From Bacteroidia bacterium (GTDB taxonomy: Bacteria; Bacteroidota; Bacteroidia; NS11-12g; UBA9320): 64,000 bases of DNA. Location: assembly GCA_018402155.1 (NCBI GenBank), contig JAGYJG010000001.1, forward strand, positions 632,198 through 696,197, given 5' to 3'. Positions 54,973 to 64,000 of the stretch are shown here, one piece after another. The position numbers were made by a program, and so were the translations under genes. Every line of letters begins with the position of its first letter. Within the stretch, counting starts at the first letter, position 1. The notes below the pieces were generated by a model. That model worked only from the letters and a program-made list of their open reading frames with translations. It was not told where the DNA came from and searched no databases.

Positions 54973-55318
54973 TGTAGGGTATATATTTAACGTAATATTT
55001 TATGTTTTTCAAAGTGATACAAACCGCTAATAAATTAAAAAAGACTCTACTAAATTAGAAATTAAGTAATGGATTTATTAGTTAACAATAAAATGAGCAC
55101 ATTCTGGCTTTTACCAAATGTAAAGAATGCTTTCGTAAAATATAACTTCTAACGGATACTTAATTAGCAAAACTTAGTATTTGATTTTTGCAGATTTATT
55201 AATTAAACCATGTTGTTGTTTTCAGTTTTGGATCAAACAGTTGACGAAAACAAAAGAATTTTTGCCTAATTAGCTGATTATTTATGAGAAAAAATAAGTC
55301 TATTTTCGCAAGGTACTT
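54973..55318. other. Intergenic region upstream of recN
   Basis: This 346-bp region has no gene. It holds an inverted repeat TTGTTTTC (55216-55223) / GAAAACAA (55246-55253) around TTTG-GAT-CAAA, located about 50 bp upstream of the recN -7 box. The repeat could be an operator but is AT-rich. Confidence 0.45.
55301..55308 (+). promoter_or_regulatory. -7 box for recN
   Basis: TATTTTCG differs from TAnnTTTG at one position and ends 10 nt before the ATG. Confidence 0.4.
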
Positions 55319-56968
55319 ATGTTACAAAGCCTCAAAGTAAAAAATTATGCGCTCATTGCCGATGCTGAATTGCAATTTAGTTCTGGCATGAATATCATCA
55401 CAGGAGAAACAGGTGCAGGTAAATCAATACTTTTGGGCGCCCTGGGACTGGCGCTTGGCAAACGCGCAGATACTTCTTCACTTAGCAATAAAGAAGCTAA
55501 ATGTGTCATTGAGGCTACTTTCCTAGTAAAAGATTATGCACTTGAATTGTTTTATATAAACCATGATTTAGACTACGATGAGCAGACTATTCTGCGACGA
55601 GAGATTACCGCTAGTGGCAAGAGTCGCTCTTTTATCAACGATTCTCCAGTAAATCTTACTATGCTTAATGATTTGGGATCGAGGCTTATAGAAATACACT
55701 CGCAGCACGATAATTTGCAACTTTTTAAGCCTGAGTTTCAGTACTACAGTCTCGATATTTTAGCTGGCTGTCTTGCCGATCAGCAGGATTACTCATCTGA
55801 AATGCAGCAATGGAAAGAAGATATAAAGTTACTAAAGAAACTACAAGGCAAAGAAGCTGATCTAGTCAAGGAAGCTGATTTTAATCAGTTTTTATTCAAT
55901 GAATTGGCTGCGGCTAATCTTGAAAGTATCAATGAAAAATATTTAGTCGAAGAGCAGGTATTGCTAGAAAATGCTGAAGAGCTCATACGGACCTTTAACA
56001 CTGCAAATCAACTGCTTGGTGGTACTGACTATTCAATAATTACTCAGCTTCAAGAACTCAGAAACCTCTTGAAAAGCCAAAGTACAATGCTCACTCAAAG
56101 CTTAGCGGAACGCATAAACTCTGTGCTCATAGAGGCACAAGATATAGCGCGCGAAGTAGATATATCAGCAGATAACATAGAAGTAAATCCAGAAAGACTA
56201 AGTGAGGTCAACGATATGCTGGTACAAGTTTTTAGCCTCAAAGCAAAACACCGCGCGGCAGATGTAGCAGAGCTCATAAACCTGCGAGATAAGCTAGATG
56301 ATAAATTGGGTATAACTGAAAATCTAGCAGAAGAAATTGCTAAACTCCAGTCACACATAGAACGCCAATACAGAGATTTATCTTCTAAAGCCCAAATTTT
56401 AAGCAAAAAGCGTATAGCTAATGCGCCCCAAATAGAAGCCAACATAAATGATTTACTCTGTCAATTGGGGATGCCCCACTCACGGATTCACTTTGACATT
56501 AAGGAGAATAATGAACTCAATAGTTTGGGCTGTAATGAACTTGCAGTAAAACTAAGCTCCGACAAAGGAAATACATTTAGCGAATTAAAAAAAGCAGCAT
56601 CGGGAGGTGAGCTAGCACGCATCAATCTCAGTTTAAAAAGTATCCTCGCTGATTTTGTGAAAATGCCGTGCAGTGTGTACGACGAAATTGATACAGGTGT
56701 CAGTGGTGAAATAGCTAGAAAAGTTGGGGGAATGATGCACCAGATGTCTGACAGCCAGCAAGTCATAGTGATTACTCATTTACCTCAAATTGCCTCTTTG
56801 GGAGATAACCATCTCTTTGTGTACAAACAAGATGTAAACCACACCGTAGAAACTCGTGTGCGCAAACTCTCAGCAGAAGAAAGAATAAGCGAAGTGGCTA
56901 AAATGATAAGTGGCGATAGCCTAACAGAGCATGCGGTAGAACAGAGCAAAGAATTATTGAAAGGGTAA
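55319..56968 (+). CDS. recN: DNA repair protein RecN
   Basis: This SMC-like ATPase acts in double-strand-break repair. Walker A is TGETGAGKSILLGAL near residues 29-43. A long coiled-coil middle part separates it from the signature SGGELARINLSLK and Walker B VYDEIDTGVSG. The last region, VIVITHLPQIASLGD, is the switch loop. The length of 549 aa is usual. The gene is transcribed alone. Confidence 0.96.
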   Translation: MLQSLKVKNYALIADAELQFSSGMNIITGETGAGKSILLGALGLALGKRADTSSLSNKEAKCVIEATFLVKDYALELFYINHDLDYDEQTILRREITASGKSRSFINDSPVNLTMLNDLGSRLIEIHSQHDNLQLFKPEFQYYSLDILAGCLADQQDYSSEMQQWKEDIKLLKKLQGKEADLVKEADFNQFLFNELAAANLESINEKYLVEEQVLLENAEELIRTFNTANQLLGGTDYSIITQLQELRNLLKSQSTMLTQSLAERINSVLIEAQDIAREVDISADNIEVNPERLSEVNDMLVQVFSLKAKHRAADVAELINLRDKLDDKLGITENLAEEIAKLQSHIERQYRDLSSKAQILSKKRIANAPQIEANINDLLCQLGMPHSRIHFDIKENNELNSLGCNELAVKLSSDKGNTFSELKKAASGGELARINLSLKSILADFVKMPCSVYDEIDTGVSGEIARKVGGMMHQMSDSQQVIVITHLPQIASLGDNHLFVYKQDVNHTVETRVRKLSAEERISEVAKMISGDSLTEHAVEQSKELLKG

Positions 56969-57192
56969 GTCGCAAAGATTTCACTTCTTTAACAGGCTAC
57001 TTTCTACTCATAAAATCTACTTAGTTAAGCTTCGGCAACAAATAAGTGTTGAATTAATTTAGTCAATAGGGTTACTCCTTTTAAGAAAGATATCTAAAGT
57101 GACGTTTTAGTGCTTCTAGTGATAGTGCTGTATTTGCATGAACTTTTGTAGTAAATATCAAAATTTATGTGATTTTCAAACAGTTTTACCAT

Positions 57193-58458
57193 TTAGAGAT
57201 AGGCCAATACACTCTCCATTTTCATACCTCTACTTCCTTTTATCAAAAAGGCGGTGTTTTTGTAAGCTTTTTGTCTTAGGCTATTTCCTAGTTTTTCCAT
57301 CGTATTTGGCGTCGTGACACCCATGTTTTCTGAAACGCTGGCAAAAATATCGCCAAGCGTATAGACATGTGTAAAATTGAACTGTAAACACCACTCTAAC
57401 AAGTTATTGTGCTCATCTTTGGCAGATGAGCCCAGTTCATACATATCGCCTAAAATAAGCACTTTGCTTTCTTGTGGCATATGTGCAAAGTTTTGGATAG
57501 CCACTTGCATACTACTTGGGTTGGCATTGTATGCATCGAGCAAGATTGTGTTCGAACCTTGCTGTATGAGCTGAGACCTATTATTGTCTGGAAGGTAGTT
57601 TGCTATGGCCTCGCTAATTATCTCTAAATCAATATTGAAATATTCTCCTACAGCAATAGCTGTCAAGATGTTATCTAGATTATAATCACCCATCAGTGCA
57701 GAGGTGAAAGCAGTATTTTTGTACTGAAAAGAAATAGTTGGCACTAAAGAATTGATATGACAGTCAGACTTACTGTAAAATGTTTTATTTTCCAAACCTC
57801 TACTCATTCTCGTTAGCCACTCGTCGTCTGCATTTATAAAAGCTAATCCTTCATTTTTTAGCAGGTGATGGTATATTTCACTTTCTTCTTTAGCAACAGC
57901 TTCTAGAGTCCCAAAGCCTTCGAGGTGTTCTTTTCCAATGTTAGTAATAAGCCCGAAATTGGGTTGTGCTAAGCTACATAATTCAGCAATTTCACCAGGG
58001 CTATTTGTTCCTAATTCTACTATTGCTATTTCAGTGTTTTGAGGCATCTCTAGTAGAGTGATAGGCACACCAATGTGATTATTGTAATTCCCTTTAGTGT
58101 AGTGGGTGTTGTACTTTTTGGTTAGCACAGCATGAAGTAGATTTTTGGTTGTAGTTTTTCCATTACTACCGCAAATCCCTATAACAGGTATGTCGTAGCA
58201 AGTTCTATGAAAGTGAGCTAGTTTTTGCATGAAAGTAAGCACATCATCTACATAAATAAAGCGTTCATCCTCGCCTAGATTTTGATCTACTACCGCAAAA
58301 TGTGCTCCCATTTCCAAAGCTTTTTTTGCAAAGTTGTTGCCGTTGAAATTTTCTCCTTTTAAAGCAAAAAATATGCAACCTTCCGAAATGGATCGGCTAT
58401 CGGTAGTGAATTTAAAATCACATTGAATAAATTTGGTATAAATTTTCTGGATATTCAA
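57193..58458 (-). CDS. murF: UDP-N-acetylmuramoyl-tripeptide--D-alanyl-D-alanine ligase
   Basis: MurF adds D-Ala-D-Ala to the peptidoglycan precursor in the cytoplasm. TTDSRSISEGCIFFALKGENFNGN is the N-terminal uridine-binding region, GICGSNGKTTTKNLL the ATP loop, and GTNSPGEI, NADDEW and DAYNANPSSM are family motifs. The length is 421 aa. The start is TTG at 58458, giving MNIQKIYTKF, which suits the family. It is divergent from the FG-GAP gene and not in a dcw cluster here. Confidence 0.94.
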   Translation of the reverse strand: MNIQKIYTKFIQCDFKFTTDSRSISEGCIFFALKGENFNGNNFAKKALEMGAHFAVVDQNLGEDERFIYVDDVLTFMQKLAHFHRTCYDIPVIGICGSNGKTTTKNLLHAVLTKKYNTHYTKGNYNNHIGVPITLLEMPQNTEIAIVELGTNSPGEIAELCSLAQPNFGLITNIGKEHLEGFGTLEAVAKEESEIYHHLLKNEGLAFINADDEWLTRMSRGLENKTFYSKSDCHINSLVPTISFQYKNTAFTSALMGDYNLDNILTAIAVGEYFNIDLEIISEAIANYLPDNNRSQLIQQGSNTILLDAYNANPSSMQVAIQNFAHMPQESKVLILGDMYELGSSAKDEHNNLLEWCLQFNFTHVYTLGDIFASVSENMGVTTPNTMEKLGNSLRQKAYKNTAFLIKGSRGMKMESVLAYL

Positions 58459-58515
58459 GACTATTTTTTTTTAAGCTGCCACAAATGTGGTACTTTAGTA
58501 GTCTCTTTTAATAAC

Positions 58516-60810
58516 ATGTTAACGAAAAAAATACAATTACTGTCTATTATTTGCTGTTTTTCATTTCCTACTCGGGCACAACTTTTTGAGGTTTCTAATG
58601 CACCTGTTTTTCAAAAAGCAGATGGTTCTATATATTCTTTAGCACTTGCAGGTGGCCTTAATCAAGTACAATTTTCAAATTATGATTTTAATAATGATGG
58701 CAGACAAGACCTTTTTGCTTTTGATAAATCTGGCGATAAAGTCTTGATTTTTCTAGCAGAAGTGAAAGGCGGAGGTCAAGGTTACAGATACGCTCCGGAG
58801 TATGAAGAGTACTTTCCTAAGGGCAAACAGTTTATGCGCTTGGCAGACTACGACAATGATGGCAAAGCAGATCTATGGATGTACAGCGGTACTGATGTAC
58901 ATATTTATAAAAACACTTCCACCACAGAACTTAGTCTTACTGATATGGGTGCTCAAGTGACCCAAGACAACGTAAGCCCTGATGCCGCAGGTAATTATAC
59001 CACACGTAGGTTTACCCACGTATTTGGCTGCCAGCCTGCTATTGTGGATCTAGATGGTGATACTGATCTAGATTTTATTACTAATTTAAATATCAACGGT
59101 TCTAATCTTATTTATATACGTAGCAACTCAGTAGAAACAGGTTTGCACCTTAGTGATTTAAGCTTTGAAACTCCAGATAAATGTTTTGGAGGTATTGATG
59201 AAAAAAATGGAGATTTAACCATTAACTCACCATGCTTTTACTATGAAAGTTATAAGAAAAAACACGCTGCGTCCAAAACGCTATTGTTTTTTGATAATGA
59301 TGGTGATGGAGATATGGATCTGTTTTATGGAAGTTCAGAGATTGAAACTAATCCACTCTACTTCTTTCATAACAATAGGGTGGAATTGAATCATTACAAA
59401 GATACATTTACAGTTATGGATACTAATTATTTTAGTCATGCCATAGAAAGACAAATACCCGTAGCACCCAACATGTCTTATGTAGATATAAACCACGACG
59501 GAGTGTTAGATCTTATTTTGTCTACCAATGAAAATGATAAGACATCATACCCCATAAAGGAACGTGACAATGTGCTTCTCTTTATCAATAGAGGAACTAC
59601 TGATAATCCTGATTTTGTCTTTCAACAGAATGATTTTTTGGTGGGAGAAATGTTAGACTTTGGCTCACACACGGCACCTACTTTTGGCGATCTTGACGGT
59701 GACGGAGATATGGATTTGATTTTGGCAACGAATGGAGACCATTTTACAACCTTAGATACTAGCGATAGACTTATTTATTTTGAAAATATTGGAAGCAAAA
59801 CAAATCCCGTATTTAAGCTCATAGATGAAGATTACCTGGGGTTATCGTCGCTCTTTTACCGGGGTTTAAGACCTACACTTGCCGACCTCAACGGTACTAA
59901 TAAACTCGACCTTTTTTTAGGTAAAAAAGATGGCACAATTGCTCACTACTCTAATACTGGAACAGCTTCAGCTCCTTCATTTACATTACAAACAGAAAAT
60001 TTTTCAAACATACAAAATTCCGGTAATGCAGCTCCTTGTTTTTATGATTTAAATAAAGATGGTAAGTTGGATTTGCTGGTTGGTGCCTACAAGGGAAACA
60101 TAGCATACTATGAAAATAGTGGTACAGCATCTGTGCCACTATTTATACTCAAAGATGAAGACTTTGGTGATATTAAGGTGAATGAGCTTATTCTCAGTGG
60201 TTTCATAAAACCGGATGGATCTTTAGGCGATACGCTTCTGCCAGCTCCTTTTGGAAACGCTGCACCACAAATCATTAAGTGGAGAGAAAATAGTATTGGT
60301 ATAAGTGTAGGCACCCACGAGGGGAAAGTGAGAATTTTTGAAATTGCCGATGACTTAACTACCACCTTTGCCGAAGTAAAAGATTATATGCAACATGAAT
60401 TTACTTCAAATAAGTACATAAAAGATTGGGGACAAGTCTCTATACCTGCTGCAGCTGATCTTGATGGTGATGGAATAAGTGACCTGCTTATTGGCAATAG
60501 TAGGGGTGGTGTTTCTTATCTCAAAGGCAATAAAAAAGAACTAAATAGCGTAAGAAAAACAGCGGTATCACAAAAAACATTTGTGCTTGCACCTAATCCG
60601 GCGCAGTCTTCCTTTATCATTTACACCAATTTAAACAAACCATTTGAGTACACAGTTTATTCTGTAACAGGAAAAATAGTGGCACAAGGTGCTGCTGCTA
60701 GCGGTGTTTCAATTGAACTAAATAACTCTCTAAGTGAAGGAGTTTATATTGTGCAAATCGAAAATGGTACCAATTTTTATTCGCCTCAACGTATGATAAT
60801 TAGCAAATAG
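58516..60810 (+). CDS. FG-GAP/VCBS repeat protein with T9SS sorting domain
   Basis: This 764-aa surface protein starts at ATG 58516 with a signal peptide (LLSIICCFSFPTRAQ); the ORF-track start at 58423 would overlap divergent murF. The body has several Asp-rich repeats typical of FG-GAP/VCBS beta-propellers (DFNNDGRQDLFAFD, DYDNDGKADLWMY, DLDGDGDMDLILA, DLNKDGKLDLLVGAY), which bind calcium. A type A T9SS tail ends it (VLAPNPAQSSFIIY ... PQRMIISK). It is likely an adhesin or binding protein at the cell surface; the ligand is unknown. Confidence 0.88.
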   Translation: MLTKKIQLLSIICCFSFPTRAQLFEVSNAPVFQKADGSIYSLALAGGLNQVQFSNYDFNNDGRQDLFAFDKSGDKVLIFLAEVKGGGQGYRYAPEYEEYFPKGKQFMRLADYDNDGKADLWMYSGTDVHIYKNTSTTELSLTDMGAQVTQDNVSPDAAGNYTTRRFTHVFGCQPAIVDLDGDTDLDFITNLNINGSNLIYIRSNSVETGLHLSDLSFETPDKCFGGIDEKNGDLTINSPCFYYESYKKKHAASKTLLFFDNDGDGDMDLFYGSSEIETNPLYFFHNNRVELNHYKDTFTVMDTNYFSHAIERQIPVAPNMSYVDINHDGVLDLILSTNENDKTSYPIKERDNVLLFINRGTTDNPDFVFQQNDFLVGEMLDFGSHTAPTFGDLDGDGDMDLILATNGDHFTTLDTSDRLIYFENIGSKTNPVFKLIDEDYLGLSSLFYRGLRPTLADLNGTNKLDLFLGKKDGTIAHYSNTGTASAPSFTLQTENFSNIQNSGNAAPCFYDLNKDGKLDLLVGAYKGNIAYYENSGTASVPLFILKDEDFGDIKVNELILSGFIKPDGSLGDTLLPAPFGNAAPQIIKWRENSIGISVGTHEGKVRIFEIADDLTTTFAEVKDYMQHEFTSNKYIKDWGQVSIPAAADLDGDGISDLLIGNSRGGVSYLKGNKKELNSVRKTAVSQKTFVLAPNPAQSSFIIYTNLNKPFEYTVYSVTGKIVAQGAAASGVSIELNNSLSEGVYIVQIENGTNFYSPQRMIISK

Positions 60811-60858
60811 AACCATGTCTTGCTCGTATTAGAGTAAAGCTTAGAGCTATTTTTTATA

Positions 60859-62100
60859 ATGCAATTACACAAAAAGATAGATACTGAGGTAGTTATCATT
60901 GGAGCAGGCCCTGCAGGTTGCAGTGCCTCCTTATATTTGGCAAAGTTTGAGATACCTCACGTGGTGGTTGAAAAAGAGCAATATCCAAGAGATAAGGTGT
61001 GTGGTGATGCGCTAAGTGGTAAAGTAGTAAATCAGCTAAAAAAAATAAATTCCGCTTGGGTAGACGAGCTTCAATTGAGCGACACAGCCTGTACACCTAG
61101 TTGGGGTGTAGTTTTTTCGGCTCCCAATGGTAATGAAATAGCAATCCCTTTTAAGCACAAGCCCAACGGAGCATCTCATAGTCCTGGTTTTATAAGTAAA
61201 AGAATAGACTATGACTACTGGCTTTTTCAAAAACTAGATAAAAAGTGGGCTACTGTTTTACAAAATACTGAAGTTACTGATGTAGATATACAAAAAGATA
61301 GGGTAGTTGTAAGAAGTAGCAAATACACAATAACCTCAAAACTGGTGATAAGTGCTGAGGGGACTCGAGCACTTGTGGCAAAAAAATATGGCGGTTATAA
61401 ACTCCATAAAGAGCACCATAGTGCAGGACTGAGGGCTTACTACCATGGTGTTACCGGGCTTAGTAAACAAGGTTTTATAGAGTTGCACTTTATAAAAGAA
61501 AGTCTACCAGGATATTTTTGGATATTCCCGCTGCCAAATGGACAAGCCAATGTTGGCATAGGTATGTTGACCAAGTACGTGAGCAAAAATAACGTCAACT
61601 TAAAAAAGTTGATGATTGAAATACTAGAGAGCCCAAAATTTAAAGACCGGTTTAAAAATGCTACATTACAAAAAAAGATAGTAGGATGGGGCCTACCCTT
61701 GGGGAGCAAAAAGAATAGGCCAATCAGTGGGCATCGGTTTTTGCTAGTGGGTGATGCCGCGAGTGTAATTGATCCTTTTACCGGTGAAGGCATAGGAAAT
61801 GCTATGTTTACAGGTAAATGGGCTGCCGAGCAAACACGCAATTCGCTTGAGGCCAACGAGTTTGGCGCTAAAGAATTGCTCCAATACGATAAAACAGTTT
61901 ATCAAAAAATAGGAGGAGAGCTAATGGTAAGTGCGTTTATGCTGCGCCTCATAAACTATCCATGGTTATTTAACTGGATGATAAGCAAAATAAAGAACAA
62001 TAAAGAACTCCAAGAAACTATTACTTTCATGTTTGATGATGTAGACCTACGTAAAAAATTCACTAATCCATTATTCTATCTGCGTGTCTTACTGAATTAG
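60859..62100 (+). CDS. FAD-dependent oxidoreductase, geranylgeranyl reductase family
   Basis: This 413-aa flavoprotein has the dinucleotide-binding motif IIGAGPAGCSASLYLA (about residues 13-28). DKVCGDALSG is the family's Cys-containing flavin loop, and GDAASVIDPFTGEGIGNAM is the second FAD motif near residue 300. Family members reduce polyprenyl chains or related lipids. Bacteroidota do not make chlorophyll, so the substrate could be a quinone or carotenoid side chain; this is unknown. It follows the FG-GAP gene by 48 bp in the same direction. Confidence 0.85.
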   Translation: MQLHKKIDTEVVIIGAGPAGCSASLYLAKFEIPHVVVEKEQYPRDKVCGDALSGKVVNQLKKINSAWVDELQLSDTACTPSWGVVFSAPNGNEIAIPFKHKPNGASHSPGFISKRIDYDYWLFQKLDKKWATVLQNTEVTDVDIQKDRVVVRSSKYTITSKLVISAEGTRALVAKKYGGYKLHKEHHSAGLRAYYHGVTGLSKQGFIELHFIKESLPGYFWIFPLPNGQANVGIGMLTKYVSKNNVNLKKLMIEILESPKFKDRFKNATLQKKIVGWGLPLGSKKNRPISGHRFLLVGDAASVIDPFTGEGIGNAMFTGKWAAEQTRNSLEANEFGAKELLQYDKTVYQKIGGELMVSAFMLRLINYPWLFNWMISKIKNNKELQETITFMFDDVDLRKKFTNPLFYLRVLLN

Positions 62101-62189
62101 TTGTAGAATTTGAAGCACATAAGAGTAAATAATTCATGTTTATTGACTAAAAATTCAAACCTAGGATTATCTTTATACCTCGGTGTTTT

Positions 62190-62528
62190 TCATATAATAG
62201 ACACAAAAAAAATATATAAATTCAAAAAAAAATAAAATAAAGCAGGGGTCATTAGCAATAAAGAATCTTTCATTCTGAGCCTAACTAGAGTTCCAAAGAA
62301 CATTAATAATACTAGTATAGCTGAAAATACAGTTAAAAATAAAGGGTATTTTATACCAATGAGTAAACCCATTGCAGCTACCAATTCAGTTACTGCAGTT
62401 GTTAAACCTAATTTTTCTAGCCCAAATCTTTTAAATTCGGATTTCATTTTTTTTGACGTGAAATAGGTAATGCCATAAAAAACAAATGATAAACTGGAAA
62501 AAATAATTAAAAAGTGGTCAAGCGTCAC
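62190..62528 (-). CDS. DoxX-like four-helix membrane protein (downstream copy)
   Basis: This 112-aa protein has four predicted membrane helices and a conserved loop KSEFKRFGLEKLGLTTAVTEL before the second helix. This layout fits the DoxX/DoxX-like family of small integral membrane proteins, some of which are thiosulfate:quinone oxidoreductase subunits or unknown. It lies 1 bp after a paralogue with the same architecture. No function can be assigned. Confidence 0.72.
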   Translation of the reverse strand: MTLDHFLIIFSSLSFVFYGITYFTSKKMKSEFKRFGLEKLGLTTAVTELVAAMGLLIGIKYPLFLTVFSAILVLLMFFGTLVRLRMKDSLLLMTPALFYFFLNLYIFFVSII

Positions 62529-62529
62529 T

Positions 62530-62877
62530 CTAAATAAGTTTACTTGCTACTGCAGCAATAAAAAGACAAAATATTAATAAAATAAAAGAGAGGACAAAAT
62601 ATAACAATGGATGCTTCGCTTTGTAGTGATAAAACTGTGCAGCAATCATTAAAAATGCCATCAATAGAGAGGAAATGAGTAACAAATCTTTATACCAAAT
62701 ACCAACAATTAGTAAAGTTGATAAAGATATTTTTGACGCACCAACTAAATTTCGAGTTAAGTCGCTTAATCCATACGACTTGAACTCCTTTTCAACTCTA
62801 TTAAATCTGAATACCCAAATTATCACTATAGTTAAGGCAATTAAAATTTGTGCCGTTATGGATATTTTTTCCAACAT
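62530..62877 (-). CDS. DoxX-like four-helix membrane protein (upstream copy)
   Basis: This 115-aa protein is a diverged paralogue of its downstream neighbour. Four hydrophobic segments are present, and the loop EKEFKSYGLSDLTRNLVGASKI aligns in place with that of the other copy. Charged residues before the first cytoplasmic loop are conserved between the two. The pair has a -7 box (62901-62908) and probably forms a heteromeric membrane complex, which is inference. Confidence 0.72.
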   Translation of the reverse strand: MLEKISITAQILIALTIVIIWVFRFNRVEKEFKSYGLSDLTRNLVGASKISLSTLLIVGIWYKDLLLISSLLMAFLMIAAQFYHYKAKHPLLYFVLSFILLIFCLFIAAVASKLI

Positions 62878-63335
62878 TCTTATCTTCTTTAGATTAGGAT
62901 CAAAAATACACTAATTTATCTATCTTTTGATTTATTTAAACTTAATTTTGAGGGAGTAACAATAAACGTTTATATGATAAAATTCTTCTTTAAGTTCTAT
63001 GCATTTGATGGCGATATGGAAAAAATTTAAAATAATTGACCTATTAAACTAAAAACCATTCAACTGTATGTAAATTTAATAGATTGCTTTGAAATAATTC
63101 ATTTATAAAACTTCTATGAATTGTTAAATTATATTGTGAATTTAGGATGTTTTAGGATATATCTAACTGTTAATCAGAAGATTTTACCGAATGTCAGAAT
63201 AAAAAAGAAATAACGAATTTGTTTTATCCTCAAAAAATGCCATTATTCAACGGGTTCTTACGTCCGGTAAACTTTAACAATAATATTGCAGATTTTTTAC
63301 CTGTAAAGAGCCTTACTTTGTGGACTAAAACAAAG
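62878..63335. other. Long divergent intergenic region
   Basis: This 458-bp AT-rich region has no supported gene. It contains the doxX -7 box, a 12-bp palindrome ATAAACGTTTAT (62962-62973) and a partial match to a -7 box (TTACTTTG, 63313-63320) ahead of the dehydrogenase. An in-frame ATG at 63237 could extend the dehydrogenase but would give a long non-signal N-terminus. Confidence 0.5.
62901..62908 (-). promoter_or_regulatory. -7 box for the doxX-like pair
   Basis: On the minus strand TATTTTTG matches TAnnTTTG, 23 nt before the ATG at 62877. Confidence 0.5.
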
Positions 63336-64000
63336 ATGAAAAAAATAAGCTTCTGTTCTACAGTTTTATCTAAAGTTAAATTAATGGCGCTACTTATGGG
63401 TGCCATAGGTGTGTTTTTGGCAAATTTTGGATTTTCACAAACACCCGAATTATTTGAAGAAAAAATACTTTTCGACGATATGGCTGCACCTTGGGGCTTT
63501 ACGTTTATCAATAGTAATGAAGTTTTATTTACTGAAAAACAAGGTAAAGTATGGCATTTTACCATTTCTACGGAGACTATTAAAGAAATAAGTGGCGTAC
63601 CTGCTGTAGCACAATTTGGTCAAGGAGGGCTATTGGATATTGCTTTACATCCAAATTTTAATACTAACGGTTTTGTTTATCTGACCTACGCTGTTGCTTC
63701 AGCTGGTGGGCAAACAACTGCATTAGGCAGAGGAACACTTGTAGGCAATCAACTTCAAAATTTTACTGAGTTGTTTCGAGCTCTGCCTATCGTTAACTCT
63801 GCAACTCATTTTGGTAGTCGTATTGTTTTCGACAGAGATAATTTTCTTTATATGTCTGTGGGGGATCGTGGCAGGCGAGATAGCGCGCAAAGCATAAGCA
63901 ATCACTTCGGTAAAGTATTGCGGTTTAATGATGACGGAACCGTACCCGCAAGTAACCCACTAGTGGGTATGACCAACGCAAAACCCGAAATATATACTTG
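63336..64000 (+). CDS. PQQ-dependent sugar dehydrogenase (glucose/sorbosone dehydrogenase family), 3' end cut off
   Basis: This open frame runs off the right edge and is not in the ORF track. From ATG 63336 it has a signal peptide (ALLMGAIGVFLANFGFSQ), then the six-bladed propeller start of soluble aldose dehydrogenases: MAAPWGFTFINSNEVLFTE, GGLLDIALHPNF, NGFVYLTYA and SVGDRGRRDSAQ. The probable catalytic His region is LDIALHPNF. The opening resembles YliI-type enzymes that oxidise sugars in the periplasm with PQQ and calcium. The C-terminus, and any T9SS tail, is not visible. Confidence 0.85.
   Translation, partial: MKKISFCSTVLSKVKLMALLMGAIGVFLANFGFSQTPELFEEKILFDDMAAPWGFTFINSNEVLFTEKQGKVWHFTISTETIKEISGVPAVAQFGQGGLLDIALHPNFNTNGFVYLTYAVASAGGQTTALGRGTLVGNQLQNFTELFRALPIVNSATHFGSRIVFDRDNFLYMSVGDRGRRDSAQSISNHFGKVLRFNDDGTVPASNPLVGMTNAKPEIYT

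Noticed and set aside
58423-58515. 31-residue N-terminal extension of the FG-GAP protein
   Set aside because: It overlaps the start of murF and precedes an obvious signal peptide at 58516.
61440-61856. 138-aa minus-strand ORF within the flavoprotein gene
   Set aside because: Antisense of the conserved FAD-binding region.
1-64000. CRISPR array, insertion sequence or prophage
   Set aside because: No regularly spaced repeats, transposase, integrase or phage structural genes were seen; gene content is core-like throughout.

Overview
The window is a gene-dense, AT-rich chromosomal segment of a Bacteroidota bacterium. The evidence is consistent across the window. There is a type IX secretion (T9SS) regulator, PorX, and four proteins ending in T9SS-type C-terminal sorting domains. 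LpxC and FabZ are fused, and two N-terminal regions look like Bacteroidota lipoprotein signals. Many promoters match the Bacteroidota -7 element TAnnTTTG. Shine-Dalgarno sequences are scarce, and about 15 of 50 genes use TTG or GTG starts. I cannot name a species. No rRNA, tRNA, CRISPR array, prophage or insertion sequence was seen.

Layout. 1-5.2 kb: partial mutS (minus), then divergently a TrmH-type RNA methyltransferase overlapping a secreted 690-aa protein with a possible His/Cys dyad. 5.4-9.6 kb: recQ followed by two overlapping glycosyltransferase genes. 9.6-15 kb: yidC, a DUF4340 membrane protein, rluD (minus) and a bifunctional phosphoglucose/phosphomannose isomerase. 15.3-19.8 kb (minus): porX, tsaE, an M28 peptidase with a T9SS tail, and a beta-CASP metallohydrolase, probably one operon. 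19.8-25.9 kb: HD phosphohydrolase, lpxD, lpxC/fabZ and lpxA (lipid A synthesis), then a lone ABC ATPase and two small putative lipoproteins, one with a CXXCH haem motif. 26.4-32.1 kb: aroB-aroA-aroC (shikimate pathway), an alpha/beta hydrolase and a dicarboxylate/amino-acid symporter. 32.4-37.8 kb: an M43 metalloprotease (T9SS), topA and a SirB1-family protein.

38.3-41.9 kb: a polyamine locus, with arginine decarboxylase and a deoxyhypusine-synthase-like gene (minus), divergent from a histone-deacetylase/acetylpolyamine-amidohydrolase superfamily gene. A 24-bp near-perfect palindrome lies between them. 42-44.2 kb (minus): pdhA, a TPR protein and ribH. 44.2-48.8 kb: recF, a DUF721 gene, rpe and a TonB-dependent receptor. 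48.8-54.9 kb: a J-domain membrane protein, a 2,4-dienoyl-CoA reductase resembling the mitochondrial enzyme, a choice-of-anchor V T9SS protein and an S1/P1-type nuclease. 55.3-64 kb: recN, murF, an FG-GAP repeat T9SS protein, a geranylgeranyl-reductase-family flavoprotein, two tandem DoxX-like genes and the start of a PQQ-type glucose/sorbosone dehydrogenase.

Most of this is core housekeeping content. The less ordinary points are the possible clan-CD-like protein coupled to a tRNA/rRNA methyltransferase, the polyamine locus with its operator-like palindrome, a recurrent promoter-to-start spacing that predicts leaderless mRNAs, several nested inverted repeats in long intergenic gaps, and small exported proteins carrying single CXXCH motifs.
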